The notes under the pieces: generated by a model
Told to the model about the DNA's origin: nothing
Database searches by the model: none
What the model saw: only the letters and a program-made list of their open reading frames with translations
Assembly: GCA_020744425.1 (NCBI GenBank)
Contig: JAGMUV010000018.1
Location: forward strand, 558,001-622,000
Source of the DNA: Dactylonectria macrodidyma
Taxonomy: Eukaryota > Ascomycota > Sordariomycetes > Hypocreales > Nectriaceae
Direction of reading: 5' to 3'
DNA length: 64,000 nucleotides
Made by a program: the position numbers and the translations under genes
In this document: positions 22,154 through 34,975 of the stretch, one piece after another
Position numbering within the stretch: position 1 is the stretch's first letter
How the letters are laid out: the number at the start of each line of letters is the position of its first letter

Positions 22154-22841
22154 GATTGCGTGTGTTACACCAAGATGGTTGCGGCTAGTTTCAGCGTGTC
22201 GCAAATAGTTGTGTTTATAAACTCCAACTCCTTACAGCGAGGTTTATTTGACAATAAATAGAAGCAGCTGGCTTAGGAGTCACTGCGCCGTACAGACCAG
22301 TGGTGCTAGCTTCTTGTTAGGCACTCGATAAGACCAAGTGGGAGTTTCTGTAGAGTTTACTATCTCACAGGTCGCAGCCGCTAATATTTCTCTATCTTTG
22401 TGGGGGCATACCAGAAAGGCGGGTGATGCTGAAGACATGCAGAAGGGCGCGCCCACCAGAGAGAGACCCACAATCGTATCCCAAGCCTAACCTAAAACCA
22501 GATTTCCATCATCAAGTACTTACCAATGACTCAGATGCACATCGGAAAATAAAACCATGAGTCTATGGAGCATATAATACTGGTGTAGTACGAGCTATGA
22601 TGGTCGAGGAGGAACTACTTCATCAGAGCGATGCATGTTATACGTTAGGAATTAGCATGGTGATGAAGAGTCTCGAGTGTGGGAAATTCACACGGCATAA
22701 GCGACTCCCTTCAGAAAGGAGTTGATAGTGAAAACGCAAGTAGATTTCGACAAGCACGGTCTAGCATCATTACTTTTCCATCGGTATTCCCGTATCCAAA
22801 CACCAAACATTATCTCATATACAAAGGTGACTTTCCGGTGG
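22154..22841. other. Intergenic; no gene seen
   Basis: Upstream region of the aldolase-like gene and 3' region of the PTH11-like gene. No repeat or RNA gene recognised. Confidence 0.4.
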
Positions 22842-24193
22842 TTATATACTATCCCAACTATTGTTCCTTCTTTCGTTCCCCCTTCTCGCTGCTCTTTCGA
22901 CATATATCTGCTTGTTTACATGAATCACCAAGTTCCCATTTCGGTTCGAGACGCCTCTTTCCAGGTCCCCCGAAGACGTCGGCGATGGTTGAGTCCTGAC
23001 AATGGATGCGCCGTTGTGAGCTGCCGAGTTCTTGAGAATGTCGTCCGTCGACTCGTTGTCGTCGGCATTTATAGTCGCCAGCGCGGCTGTTACGCTGAAG
23101 GGATCCTTTCTGCTGCGTTTGGAAGCGCCCATCTCGAAGGATGCTCCAATGTTGCCGCTGTTCTTGGATGGTCCGGAGGATTTGTAGCCTTTGTTGGTGC
23201 CCGAGTATTCCCTCGTCCAGAAGTTGGCCCTGAACATAGGGCGGATTAGGATGGCTTGTCCGACGAGGATAGCGACGAAGTCTTCGCGGCATGACCAGAT
23301 AGCTGCAGTGGCACCGTTTTTCTCCTATCGATGCATGTCAGGGCCCGTAATGGGTAAAGGGATACATGAGTGCAACTTACGACGAGAACCATGGTTACGC
23401 GGAGGATAGCGGCAATCATGATGAACAAGCCTGCGCCGAACAGGAAGAGGAGACCAATTCGTTTCCAGAGAGTGGTCTGAAGCGGCAGAACAACGGGGGC
23501 TGGAATCGCCATGATGCACACGTCGGTGACGATGTTCATGATGAGAGCCGGCACCATATTGAGGACAGACTGTGGTTTGCAAATCGCTGGCACAAGTTAG
23601 TCATGTTCAACGACTGAATCTGTACTTGGGGGCCCAAGACTTACATCCTTGATCGGGATACACAGTCCACATGCGCTTATAAGGACGACATGCACAGAAC
23701 AAGATCAGGAAGATGGCAACCAACGTCACGCCGAGCATCACCATGACGGGCTTGATGAACTTCTCGACCCACAAGCCGCGGACGACGCGCTGGTAGAGGA
23801 ACAGCATATTGAACTTGAGGGTCCAGATTAACAGGACGTACGTTGCCACACCAGCGCAAAACCACTGCGTGCCGTAGACGTACGAGGCGGCTTCGTCGTC
23901 GGTGAGGTTCTTTCGCTGGTCCAGAGTCAGGGCGTGTAGGTCGCCCAAGCCGCCGACGATGTGTGCGGCCACTGTCATGACCGTGTATGTCACCTGGAGA
24001 GAAGGGGCCAGGTTAGCAAAGTAAGATCGCAGGAGTGAATCAAGGTTCTCACCCATGAGACGAAGATGAGGTAGTCATCTGGCTGGAAACCCCTGATGCC
24101 AATGGTCCACCAACGACAGAATATCCTCGAGAAGATAATGAGCGTCCCAACACCGTAAAGACTCCATGTTTCAGCAAGGGCAGAGTACGCCAT
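22842..24193 (-). CDS. PTH11-like integral membrane protein (fungal rhodopsin-like domain)
   Basis: A predicted seven-TM receptor-like protein, 392 aa, from exons 24193-24053, 23993-23645, 23586-23381 and 23324-22842. The first exon carries FSRIFCRWW and GFQPDDYLIFVSW, a hallmark of this family (R-x-x-x-R-W then DDY). Later helices include YGTQWFCAGVATYVLLIWTLKFNMLFLYQRV and RIGLLFLFGAGLFIMIAAILRVTMVLV. The final segment has DFVAILVGQAILIRPMF, followed by a cytosolic Ser/Asn-rich tail. Pth11 of Magnaporthe is a GPCR for surface sensing, but most relatives lack known ligands. Unlike Pth11 there is no N-terminal CFEM domain. All splice sites are canonical. Confidence 0.85.
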
Positions 24194-26245
24194 GGTATCG
24201 GAGGAACCTCAAGCCGGTAAACTGGTTGATGGCACACAGCTCATACTTTTGAGGAATGGCTGTTGGTTTTGATCGCAATCCACGAAACGATCAGCATGCA
24301 AAGAACATCAAAATGGGCATTCATCTCCCACGGCCAGTCCCAGGGGGGCCTGCGACGCTGCGCGTTGCTTAAGTACCGAATGGCCGTAGCAATGCCGAAA
24401 AGCACTCATGGTTCAGACACAGCAAAAGCCGTTGGGAGAAGACCCGAGGTCCAGTTATTTCGATCCAATGACCTCGAAGGCTTTCTTTGGTTCGGATACT
24501 CGGAGAACTCTACATAGTCAGGGGGCCGGTGTACCCTGCTGGGAGGGTGCGCAGCTAGTTACAGGTTGCTGAACGGCCATCTCCAGCAGCAAGGGGAAGA
24601 GAAGAGGAGGGGAGGAGTGGTGAGCCCACTCCCATTTTAGGTCATCGGGATCAACGCTTCTGCGGCTCCGCAAACATGCCATGATCGTAGTCGACGACGA
24701 AAAAGCGGGTTCGCAGGGGTGGCATCTGAACGGCACATCCAAGTCGCCGTACTGCGTGGCGTCTGAGTGGGCAATAGTAACTGGTCTGGTGATCAGCAAC
24801 CGTTGAGTTTCGGCTGCTCGAGAGAGCTGAATGAAGAAGTGCACCATGTAACGTCCCACAGTTTAGCCTAGATCATCAAGCAATCACCGATCACAGGCTT
24901 TCTCCTAATAAACATTTTGCACAGACGATCACGACGCATGGCTTGCAACCGTCGACGACACGTTTTAGTTCAGCCAAGAACGGGGATATTCCTTGTGTTG
25001 TAGAAAAAGTAAAATCTGCAGGGAAGTCTCGTTTTTCACCTGAAAACAACACTGATCGGCACATGCTAGGCCCCATTTTAACCGCCAAGGGCCGAGGAGT
25101 CTTGCGGATTTGGAAAAAGAAACCATAAACGGCCACCCTGCGAATTGGTCATATCGGGAAGTCTTAGGCCGTCTGTACAGGCCACAATTACACTCTAGGA
25201 GCGCAAGGGCAGGGTTGCTCCTGAATATCTTTTCCGAATATTCTTGCCGGTCATGCTGAATCCTGTGATGTGGGCTTCTTGGTTGTGGGGCTCGGGCTGG
25301 ATGATGGATGGATCCTGGCCTTCTGGAGTGACGACGCCATCAAACTCGCCGACGATAAAGTCCGAGGCGGAGAATGAAGCACAGGCATACGTACGTATTT
25401 TCGATGTCTGGCATGGGGGAATGGAGTGCCATTATGCTACTTCGTCTGTACTCCGTAAAGAACTGCATAACCCTTTGTAACCACTCACACTCCTCTATAC
25501 TCGTCCAGAATCCTCACAAAAAACCTCCGGCGGATTCTCCCGATGGCATCCTCTCTCGCTGCAACGTCCTGCATCAATGCGTCCAGGACCCAAGTCATCC
25601 ACCCATGCATCATGCACTTTATCCCCACTGCTCTCGTTTCCGAGTCCCGAGTCTCCGGTTTTTAATAAGCGGCACAACGCAAGCCACAACGGGTTTCGTT
25701 TATCGTGCTTCCTGCGCTGCAACACAGGCAAACTTGAAACCAAAATGGGCTGTAGATAGGTATCTTGGACTAGTGACTTGCATGCATGCTACACCTGCGG
25801 CGTGGGTAACGAAAGCACGTATGACAGAGGCAAGTGGTGAGCAGCATTCTGCCCCGGCAGCACATAGCTCCTATTGCGCTGTTGCATTGCATGCAAACGT
25901 GTTAGGCCCTTGCAGAACGCGGATACGCATGACGTTGGATGGATCATAAGCCAGGCCAATTCTCGACGCCCATTGGGTCTTCGCCGTCATCTCCATCTCG
26001 GTTGGTGCTGTGTGTTGGTCGTCGCAACTACGCATCTCGCGAAATTTAAGCCCCTAACGGAGCGACTTTGCTGACCCGTATCACCCGGGGGTTGCTCTGA
26101 GAGCCATGGAAGTGGTATTACAACGGGTAGTCCTCTTTGCTTCTTTCTGCTCTTCTTGAATCGATCCCCAGCTTTCATTTCTACTATTGCCCCGTATTCG
26201 CAATTTCACTCCATCGCATTACGTCGAGAGACCACCCTCACCATC
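24194..26245. other. 2-kb intergenic stretch; no supported gene
   Basis: ORFs on both strands (the longest is 191 codons at 25374-25949) show no domain, signal peptide or splice structure. No tRNA or repeat was recognised. The right end is the promoter of the aldehyde dehydrogenase. Confidence 0.45.
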
Positions 26246-27868
26246 ATGACCTCCACGCCAGATTACAAGATTCCCTTCACAGTAAGCTTAACCAAACCCC
26301 GCGAATCTCACTCGATGCTCACATCATCATCTACATCAGATCTTCCAGAATGTCATCAACAACGAACTGACGCCCACGGCCTCGACCCGGCGCACGATCT
26401 GCCCCAGCACTGAAGAGCCGCTCTGGGAGAGCCCCGTGTCGACGCAGGACGATGTCGACCGCGCAGTGAGCGTCTCCAAGGCCGCTTTTGCCTCGTGGCG
26501 CAAGCTATCGCAGGATGAGCGCGCCGAGTACCTAGTCAAGTTCGCCGACGCCATCGAGGCCAACAACCAAGAGTTCGTCGAGCTGCTCGGCCGCGAGGCG
26601 GGCAAGCCACCGCAGGGAGGTGGCTTCGAGATGATGCTGGTCATGGGCCTTGCGCGAGAGACTGCCAAGCTGCGGTTGAAGGAGGAGAAGCCCGAGGATA
26701 ATGAGGATGTCAGTATTCTCACCTCAGGCACTGCCTCATTATTACTAACCCCTCACAGCGAACAGCTATTGTACGCTACGTCCCCCTCGGCGTCGGCGTC
26801 GGCATCGTGCCCTGGAACTTCCCCATGGCCCTCGGCGTCGGCAAGCTATTCCCCGCGCTGCTGGCCGGAAACACCTTCATCTGGAAGCCATCACCATACG
26901 CTCCCTTCTCAGCACTGAAGCTGGCCGAGATTGGCGCCAAGGTGCTTCCTCCAGGTGTCTTCCAAGCGCTGAGCGGCGAGGACAACCTCGGGCCGATGCT
27001 GACCAGTCATCCTGACGTGGCCAAGGTCAGCTTTACCGGCTCGATTGAGACGGGTAAGCGCGTCATGGCGGATTGTGCTGCGACGTTGAAGCGCGTTACG
27101 CTCGAGCTGGGTGGTAATGATGCTGCGATTGTCTGTGACGATGTTGATATCGATAGTGTCGCTGCCAAGGTACGTGGGCCTCGATCAATGTACCAAAACA
27201 TGATATCCATGCCGATGCTCACTCCTCTATAGGTCGCCTTCCTCGCTTTCGTCCACTCCGGCCAGATTTGCATGAACATCAAGCGCATCTACGTGCACGA
27301 GGCAATCTACGACAAATTCCTCGCCGCCCTAGTCGCCGTTGTCAAGCAATTCAAGACGGGCGACTTTTCCGACGCCGAGGCCTTCTTCGGCCCGATCCAG
27401 AACAGCATGCAATTCGGCAAGCTCGAGGACCTGTACGCGCAGATCGACAAGCAGGGCTGGAAGGCTGCCCTCGGCGGCGCCCTGGAGAAGAAGGAGGGCA
27501 AGGGATACTTTCTAACACCAACAATCATCGACAACCCACCCGAGGACTCTCGAGTAGTAGTCGACGAGGCCTTTGGGCCCATTGTGCCTGTCATGAAGTG
27601 GTCCGATGAGGACGACGTCATCAGCCGTGTCAACGCCTCCAAGATGGGTCTGGGTGCTTCGGTCTGGGCCACGGATGTTCCCCGAGCCCAGAGGATGGCC
27701 GAGCAGCTCGAGGCTGGAAGCATTTGGGTCAACACGCATTTCGAGGTTGCTCCTCACGTGCCTTTTGGTGGCCACAAGCACAGTGGTATCGGTATGGACT
27801 GGGGTGATGTTGGTCTAAAGGGCTGGTGCAACCCGCAGGCGTACTGGGTTAAGCATACGAAGCTTTGA
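26246..27868 (+). CDS. Aldehyde dehydrogenase (NAD(P)+)
   Basis: An ALDH-superfamily enzyme, 483 aa, from exons 26246-26281, 26340-26708, 26759-27169 and 27233-27868. It oxidises an aldehyde to the carboxylate. IVPWNFPMALGVGKLFPALLAGNTFIWKPS is the cofactor-binding segment, and VSFTGSIETGKRVM the Rossmann loop. LELGGNDAAIV holds the general-base Glu and HSGQICMNIKR the catalytic Cys. FGPIVPVMKW and PFGGHKHSGIGMDWG are C-terminal family motifs. No targeting signal is evident, so cytosolic. Length and motifs suggest a complete enzyme. G+C is higher here than in the flanks. Substrate cannot be assigned. Confidence 0.9.
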
Positions 27869-28132
27869 GTCGGTGCACCGGGGTATGATTTGTGAGAATA
27901 AGCAGATAGAAGATGGAGGTACTAGGATCAGTAGGAGCAAAGCAGCCTTGCAATTTAATGACCTATCAGGCACCAACCTCTTTCTCTGAGTATGTGTACA
28001 AGAAAAACAGTAAAGAGGTTCGCTATAGAGAACTCCAGTGTACAGGATCACAAACAGAATATGGTGATTCACAAAGGCAACATTAACAGCACAAGCAAAA
28101 AGAAACAAAAAATGAAGGCGTGTTTTGGCTAT

Positions 28133-28226
28133 CTCCGGTACAGGGAATCGAACCCTGAGCTCCGCGGATCAAGATGATCTCTCAAGTTATGAGAGCGCGA
28201 AATGTTAGCCATTACACCATACCGGA
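28133..28226 (-). tRNA. tRNA-Glu(CTC) with a 22-nt intron at the canonical site
   Basis: The minus strand gives acceptor TCCGGTA/TACCGGA, an anticodon loop CTCTCA with anticodon CTC, and T arm CAGGG-TTCGATT-CCCTG. After A37 there is a 22-nt insert beginning TAACTTGAGAG, the normal position for a nuclear tRNA intron. Without it the tRNA is 72 nt. Contrast the tRNA-Phe gene in this window, whose insert is in the D-loop. Confidence 0.93.
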
Positions 28227-29192
28227 TGTTATTGAAGGTTTCGCATCGTAATTGAGTACTCAACACTAGAACCTGCTCTGGAAGCTCACGCTGCACAACA
28301 CTCCATCCAATTGATCTCGAGATTGAATACCCCATCTTAAGGATCGCCATACATATTGACAAGCAAAACAGTTCACCAACCACCCTTATATTGCGCTCCG
28401 GGCCGCATCATCCCGCTTCAGCCCCACTTCGCTACCGGTTTCGTCTCTCGCGAGCAGGGTAGGAGCATGGTAGAAATGAACTTTCATCGACTGCCTATGA
28501 GCATAAGAATGAACATACTACCGATATTGCTTTCTTTGCCAGTACCGGGCTGTGAAAATTACTATACATTCCTTCGACGCCGCATTCCCCAAACTATCAA
28601 ACAAGAAGAACTTGGGGGCAGATAAACATCGATGGATGCAGAACAGTCTACCCTATACCGCTACATAGTTCACATCCTACACATCAGATATCGTTGTTCT
28701 ACCGCACCAACTAATGGTGCAATTATATGGTGAGTACTTACTCCTTGAGAAGTATGGTTTCAAGTGAGATTGTCTTGTTGGTTCGTTCAGGTCACTATTC
28801 AAACTAGGAGGAAGTGGTTAGTGCGAAATTGTGGCGGCTCATGCCATCCAACATGGCGATTATGTTAGCAAAATAAATAGTCAAGTGAACGATAGAAATT
28901 GGATGATTGCTATGTGTAAGGGACTTTTCCCATTGAACTTCGCTCGAACGATACATCCTTGTTCTGTCTGGTGTACACCTGGTATTTCCACCTGGATAAA
29001 ACAATGATCGGGTCCTAATTCCAATGCTTGTCTTTTTGCATACCATCGTGCATAAAAAATAATGTTAGCTATGACATAGAGCATGACTGGAGCTACGCGA
29101 TCCAGACTTTTCAGCGTCTTCAATTCTGCCAAGGGGAGGAAAAAAAAAAACACTACCTCACGTGACTGGATTCCCGAGGAAATTCTGGTAAC
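28227..29192. other. Intergenic between two tRNA genes; no gene seen
   Basis: Only short domain-free ORFs. No repeat was recognised. An A-run at 29142-29151, beyond the 3' end of the next tRNA, would read as a T-tract Pol III terminator on its strand. Confidence 0.4.
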
Positions 29193-29264
29193 TGCCCCGT
29201 ACTGGAATCGAACCAGTGATCTTGTCATTACTAGTGACACGCTATACCACTTAGCCAACGGGGC
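29193..29264 (-). tRNA. tRNA-Thr(AGT), no intron
   Basis: The minus strand folds as acceptor GCCCCGT/ACGGGGC with discriminator A, D arm GGCTAAGTGGTATAGC, an anticodon loop CTAGTAA (AGT) and T arm CACTGG-TTCGATT-CCAGT. Length is 72 nt with no insert. Confidence 0.95.
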
Positions 29265-29681
29265 GGTGGTGATCGGCGGCGATATTACATTCCAAGTGGG
29301 GGAGCATTCCAGGTGGAGGGAGAACAGGGCAATCTCCTAATTCACGAAAAGCAAGGCATTGGCGTCTGATGTAGTAAGTTCGCCACCCTTCACCGTAACA
29401 ACGCCCTTTCGCGCTGGAATTTTGGCGATTTGCAAGTTCTCTCGCGCGATGAATGTGATGATGTGCAAATGGCTTGGATCTGATGACTGTGTTAAAGGTT
29501 CAAATCCCGTATAACATCTAACCCGTCTAAGACCTCTAAGCATAATAAGGGAGTGAAGCAACGGGATTGGGTATGCGATACTTGTCTTAAAAAGAGAGAT
29601 GTGTTGGCTGGTAATTTACTATAGATATACTAGCTACCACACGGCTCATAGTGGACTGGATAGTGACATTTCATCATTATC

Positions 29682-31744
29682 TTAGAACTTGTTCAATATT
29701 CTCCTTACCCAGGACTTCGGGTTACCATCCTCAGGTACGTGCGAGGCGGCGTCTTCCTTCTCCTGCTTCATTGCTCGGAATTCGGTCTCAAAGTCCATCT
29801 CAGAGAGAGGAATGACCTTGGACTTGAGGAAAAATTTGAAGAATACATATAAAGCTAAAATCGGATCATGAGCAACAGTGGTAATTAATTGGGATAATGA
29901 GGAAAATTGGACTTACCAGCGAAAATAAAGAGGTTGATGTAGCAAGTTACAAAGCCCGCGGCCGTGAACTGCCCTTTGACAAAAATGTCGAATCCTGTCA
30001 TAGTGTCAGAGGGTTTGCCCACTTGTAGATTAAATCTGCAGTTTAAAGAGGGCAGCATACCAGCAAAAAGGACGACCAGCGATACCATAACTAGAGTTGC
30101 CCATGACGTATAAGGCTGAAGAGGGCTCTTGTAGGGCAGTTCTGGATTGCAATTGTTAGCGAACATTGTCTCTCGACAGGGATTGGATTAATGCGTACCA
30201 TCTCGCGAGTAACCCTGTTGTTTGAGTCCTGCGTAGAATCGGATGTAAGTCACCTCGATGACTATCCAGCCAATCAACCCAGCGACGGTGGTGATGTTGA
30301 CAAACCACCCGAACACGACTGAGGTATTGTTTGCGACATTCAGATAAACAAGCGGCATCAAGACGCAGGTTAACCCGATCGCATAGTGTGGTGAGCCAAA
30401 TCGGTTGCAACGCTGCATCATTTTGGGGGCGTGGCCGTCCCGGCTAAGACCGTACAAGGTTCGTGAGGCGATGAAAACACAGGCGGACCCGCTGCTAATG
30501 GCAGATGTGCAGACAATGGCGTTGATGATGGAAGGGAAAACAGAAATCCCCGAGCGTTGGAACGCAATGACGAAGGGTGACTGCTGCGCGGTACCGGTGG
30601 AGACGCTCAGTGAGGGATCATTGTATGGCCTGTTTTGATGTGTCAGTCTATTGAACATGCTTTATGGTGTTTGATAAAATTGAGTACTGACACAATCAGT
30701 CCAACAATAAATATGCTTAACACGTAGAAGACGAAGACGCGGTAGAACGTCTTCTTGGTGGCGGCGGGGATGTGTTTCCTGGGATTGCGCGTCTCGGAGC
30801 CAGAAATAGCGACAACCTGGATGTTTCCATAGCTAAAGGCTGATGTGAGCATCACCTTCCAGAAGGCTAGAAAACCCCCAGCTGATCCAGTCACAATGTA
30901 TTGGTTGAAAGCGCCGGGGTTGATCCAGTACCGGAATCCGAGTCGCTCGTGGTTAGGGCCGCCGCCAAGGTCGACGACGAGGCCGCCGATGATGAGGGCG
31001 ATAATGAGCATAATCTTTAGCGTTGCAAAGAACACTTCGGACTATTGAAGTTACGTTAGCGACAAATGCATGGACTAAAACGCTTGTTATAGTGCCATTA
31101 GTAGCGAGACTGACCTCTCCGTACAGTCGAACGCCGCAAAGGTTAAGCCCGACAATGAACACCAGAAATATGGTGATCCACACACCAGGGTTGATTGAAG
31201 TATTCCAAAACTGAATCAATGTGGCAGCAGCACTGATCTCAGCAGGAACCGAGATGGACATGGTGTACCCTTTTCGAGTAAGCTGATGATTACTGCAACA
31301 GGACTTCGAGGAGAGACAACATACAGAAGTTCCAACCTGTAGCCGCACCCAAAGCCGGTTCGACAAATTTGGTCGCATGCCTGATAAAGCCACCAGTATG
31401 GGGCATAAATGCCGTAATCTCACCTGTCGTGTACGCAACGCCGGCGGTGACGAATCCCATCAACAGGTACGCGAGGAGGGCGCCTACTGGGCCTGCGGTG
31501 GCGATGACGTGACCAGAACTGAGAAAGAGGCCAGTGCCCTGATGGAATATGTTAGCAACTTCTCCCTTACAGAACTTGGGTATCGTACAATCATTCCCGC
31601 GATGGCAATCATGTTGATATGGCGAGCGCCCAGGTCGCGCTTGAGCTCCTCTGAGGGAACGGCAATGCTCTGGCCGTCGGCACATATCTCCATGTCGGGC
31701 GCCGAAGTAAAGGCCGCGACGCTATTCTTTTCGTCTTTCTCCAT
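29682..31744 (-). CDS. Amino acid/choline/GABA-type permease (APC superfamily)
   Basis: A 12-TM amino-acid permease with about seven introns. Exon 1 runs from the ATG at 31744 (MEKDEKNS) through ELKRDLGARHINMIAIAGMI. The next exon begins GTGLFLSSG, the substrate-binding TM1 segment. TGEITAFMPHTGGFIRHA and NPGVWITIFLVFIVGLNLCG follow, then SYGNIQVVAISGSETRNPRKHIPAATKK, the consensus of fungal yeast-type amino-acid transporters. RTLYGLSRDGHAPK and GWFVNITTVAGLIGW complete the C-terminal half. The protein ends SWVRRILNKF with TAA at 29682. The exact start is uncertain: the frame is open upstream without another ATG. It is transcribed divergently from the TIGR04076-like gene through a promoter carrying the CCGG inverted repeats, so it is probably regulated with that group. 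Confidence 0.85.
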
Positions 31745-32226
31745 TATCGTGTCCGTTTCTGCGCTGCCGTTTTGCTGTGGGTTGAGGAGGGGCGGATGGG
31801 GGCTGGACAATTGGGTCTGGTTGGACAAAAGGTTTTGCCAACAGCCGAGTTATATTCATAATGACTAGGCATGTAGAGCAAGGGTTCCTCCAAATGCTTT
31901 TAAGATATGACAGATTAGCCAGCCCCAGATATCCCTATCCTTTCACCGTCTCCATACGATTCTGTCACAGCTTGCTCGATAAGCGTTAGCCAAATTGGGC
32001 TGTCGGCGACTTAACACGGCTATCTTAGAACGCCGGTGTGGGGTTGAAGACCGGCATCGGCTGATCGCCGACAACAGTATCCACGACTGAGTCGGCCGAT
32101 ACTCCGAAGGAGTAAGGACAATCATCCTTGCACTTTATCATAAAGATACGTTCAAATTCATGTCTCTCGTGTTCGACTCGGGATACTGCAAATCATTTTG
32201 TTAGCTCATTTCGCCTTCGATCCAAC
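31745..32226. promoter_or_regulatory. Divergent promoter of the permease and the TIGR04076-like gene, with CGG inverted repeats
   Basis: Two nested inverted repeats are visible. TGTCGGCGA (32001-32009) pairs with TCGCCGACA (32065-32073), and GCCGGT (32032-32037) pairs with ACCGGC (32050-32055). The 7-mer CGCCGGT at 32031-32037 also occurs in the promoter at 34976-35483. CGG triplets in inverted pairs are typical sites for Zn2Cys6 factors, and one is encoded nearby. The assignment to that factor is inference. Confidence 0.55.
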
Positions 32227-32630
32227 ATGGCTTCCAACTCAACCAATGACGAGTCATTTGAACTCTACGATCTCAAAGTCGAGGTTGTCTGCCTACCAGG
32301 AAAGAGAATATTGTGCGGTGCCAACGAGGGCGACTATTTTACTCTTCAAGGAGAAATGCTCTATCTGCCTCCCAACCAAGGTATCAGCATATACAGCCTA
32401 GGTACATAAGGCCGAACAACCATGGGATGCAGGTTTACTGACCTTTTGCAGCCTCCATCCTCCCACTACTCCCAGCAAAGCAGCGTATGACTGCCAGAAA
32501 CGACTGGATGACTACCGACGCGCTTATCGCATGCCCTGATCCTAATTGTCCTTCTCAGCTGAAGATTATTCGAGAAGGCATCCGAAAGTTCAATCACTCT
32601 GAGACTACGGTTGTGCCTTTGGAGAAATAA
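32227..32630 (+). CDS. TIGR04076-like small protein
   Basis: A 117-aa protein from exons 32227-32401 and 32452-32630. The first part reads LYDLKVEVVCLPGKRILCGANEGDYFTLQGEMLYLPP. The second carries LPLLPAKQRMTARNDWMTTDALIACPDPNC with two conserved Cys. This layout fits the TIGR04076 group of small uncharacterised proteins, which in fungi often sit beside oxidoreductase genes (my recollection, not checked). There is no signal peptide or membrane segment. It shares a divergent promoter with the permease and lies tail to tail with the Zn2Cys6 gene. The function is unknown; a role with the neighbouring aldo/keto reductase is a guess from context. Confidence 0.7.
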
Positions 32631-32741
32631 TGGGTAGAGACTTGGGCCAGGGTCACTGAGATGCAACAATTGTAGCAATTTTTGGACAAGATTTGCTTGA
32701 TCTGTGACATTTTGGATCTTTCTTTGAGGTGCTCATAATTA

Positions 32742-34975
32742 TTAGGAGAAAAATACACCATCTTGGAGACTGAAGCCAGCACTAACAAACATGTCCGCCC
32801 AGAAATTGTCATCAGTGAATAAGAAGTCTGACCTGATTTGCTGCAAGGTTGGAGAATCTGGTGGACCCAGGTCTTCACTGAAAATTAGTGGTTGACCTGC
32901 CTCATCAAACATCCTTGGTCGACTTTGAGGACCATCGGCACCACTTGTTATGATACCCCCGTTAACATCACCTGGGTTACGTTTGTCTTTGCGCGTATTA
33001 AGGAACTCTAGGACGACCCTCTCTAGGAACTTTGCTTGCAGTGCGCAGCTAGAGGCAGGAGGCGCTGCCTGTTGGGAGAACACGAGTTTGGCAGCTCTCA
33101 GGGCACTGATTGTGCTGTCCTCTATTTCACTGGTTATCGAAGCTGGAGCGGAGAGCAGAAGCTTTGGAGAGAAAGCGTGTTAGTTGATTACTGGCAGATA
33201 ATTGATGGTGATGTGGGTTGGAAGTCTGACCTTGATGAGAAATGCGGCGCTGTAAGCGGTCATGACATGGATCGAGTCCTGTGCAAAGTAGAGCCTAGAG
33301 GAGTACAGAGACAACAACCTCAACATCTCCATAGCACTTGAATACGCCACCCATAATGTGTCAAGACTCATGGACAAGTCTGCATTAGGAGAAGCGAGAA
33401 TCTCCTGCAAGGGCAACGAGAATAGTTGGAGGCGAAGGTGTGTTCCGTAGAACCGCACCAAGAACGGGTGGCAAGTGTCCTCCTCTGCGCTGGTATCAGC
33501 CCTATAGAGAGTAGGAGTGGATAATAAAATGGCTCACCTGTATCAACCGCTTGCGTCCATATGTCTTCCCACCCTTTTATGCGGCCGTTGATGATAGTGA
33601 GGAGTGATTCGATGTTGTGTAAAGGACCTCGACCCTCGCTTGTCTGGGGCTTTTGACTGAGCAATTTGTATACTGCAGAAGTCATCAGACGTAGTGTAAC
33701 AAATGCACCCAGAAGCCGGTCGTTAGATGTGACCATGGAGTCTTTGCACCACACATCGATAGATTCGATAAACTCATTTCGCTCCATCATCCAAGGCTTT
33801 CCTGTCTGCAAACTGATGCTGTTCTGGAGTTAGTACCCGAAGCGAATGGACGAGCATATCTGGGATTCTAGTTACCTTCGGTCGTATACAAACAGAACAT
33901 ACCATGTTCGTTCAATGTTACGTATCTCTCTCCTCTCCTTCTCCGGCATAGAGGCCCGGCTTTGGACCGAGTACGGCATCAGTCTGTGCCAGCCCAAATC
34001 CATGCACATTCGAATCACGTAGCCCAGCGACGTCCACGCACGCGTGTCCTCGGGCTCCTTCCAATATGTAAGGATTAAGATGGCCTGAGCTATCTCTGTT
34101 GACTTCTTTCCGCGCCGAAAACACTCCCCATACAGATTCTGGGCATGGTCATGAACCTTTTCGTAGAGCGCCGGATTGAAAGCTTTTGCAGCCATGGCGA
34201 GGATGGTGCTAAGCAGGAAGGGCGACTTCTGTCGTACGTAGGCGAATGTGTGCAGGATAGGATCCAACTGGCTGATGTACGGGTTGAGAACTTCTATAAA
34301 GCTAGTCGCTGATGTTAGCCGAGCTCAACATGAGGATGTGTTACGCACTTCTTAAACAAAGACTTAGCAATGGAAAGATTGACAAGACCGAGCATGATAG
34401 GATCCTCGGCTGGAGAGAATTGTATATCCTGAGAGCCGGCGTTGGCCGAATGGCAATCTGTTGTGCTTAAGATATACCCAAGTGAGAATTTGCCCCTCAT
34501 GGCTTCATAGTTGAGAAGTCCAGAGGGCTGCAAGCTCGTAGGCTCGGAATCGGCGATACTCTCAATGCTCTGGCTTGCCGGCGTCCATGAGTCCTGGATC
34601 AGCTCAACCATATCGTTCTCACTTCCAGAGGGAATAGGCGCTGATGCCACAACCGTTGACCTTCTTGTCGATATTCTAACTATCATGTCAGTCTTAGTTA
34701 TGGAGGTCCATCTATTTCACCGCCTACCTTGTGCCTACTTTTCGACCCCGGCGATGCTTCTGGAAGATGCACTCGAGCGATTTGCGAGAACACCTGTCAC
34801 ACCTGGAATCTACGTTGCCATCACTTGGAGTGCATTTCACCTTGATCTTGCGACATGGCAGGCAAGCACTTGAGCTGTGAATCATTCTGCTTTAGATATC
34901 TCTGTCTGCGAGCTCGCGACACCTGGAGACTCACGCTGGCCTTTGGGCCGATGATAGCTGGCCGTCTTCGTCCAT
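32742..34975 (-). CDS. Zn2Cys6 fungal transcription factor
   Basis: A nuclear regulator with an N-terminal binuclear zinc cluster and a fungal-specific TF middle domain (PF04082). The cluster is split by introns and easy to miss. Exon 1 (34975-34935) encodes MDEDGQLSSAQRP. Exon 2 (34874-34728) encodes CLPCRKIKVKCTPS and RCDRCSRKSLEC, followed by the basic linker HRRGRKVGTR. Exon 3 starts at 34675. The middle domain shows PYISQLDPILHTF, SPFLLSTILAMAAKAF, LGYVIRMCMDLGWH, RNIERTWYVLFVYDRS and SLQTGKPWMM. The C-terminal exon ends at 32742. All junctions examined keep the frame. It is transcribed divergently from the aldo/keto reductase fusion. It likely regulates that gene and the permease/TIGR04076 pair through shared CCGG motifs (inference). 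Confidence 0.85.

Noticed and set aside
23649..23865. Antisense ORFs within the PTH11-like gene
   Set aside because: Shadow frames of real exons.
25374..25949. 191-codon ORF on the plus strand
   Set aside because: No domain, unusual composition rich in His, Cys and Pro, and unconvincing start. Likely chance.
29480..29530. tRNA-like GGTTCAAATCCCG string
   Set aside because: Flanking bases do not form a T stem or cloverleaf.
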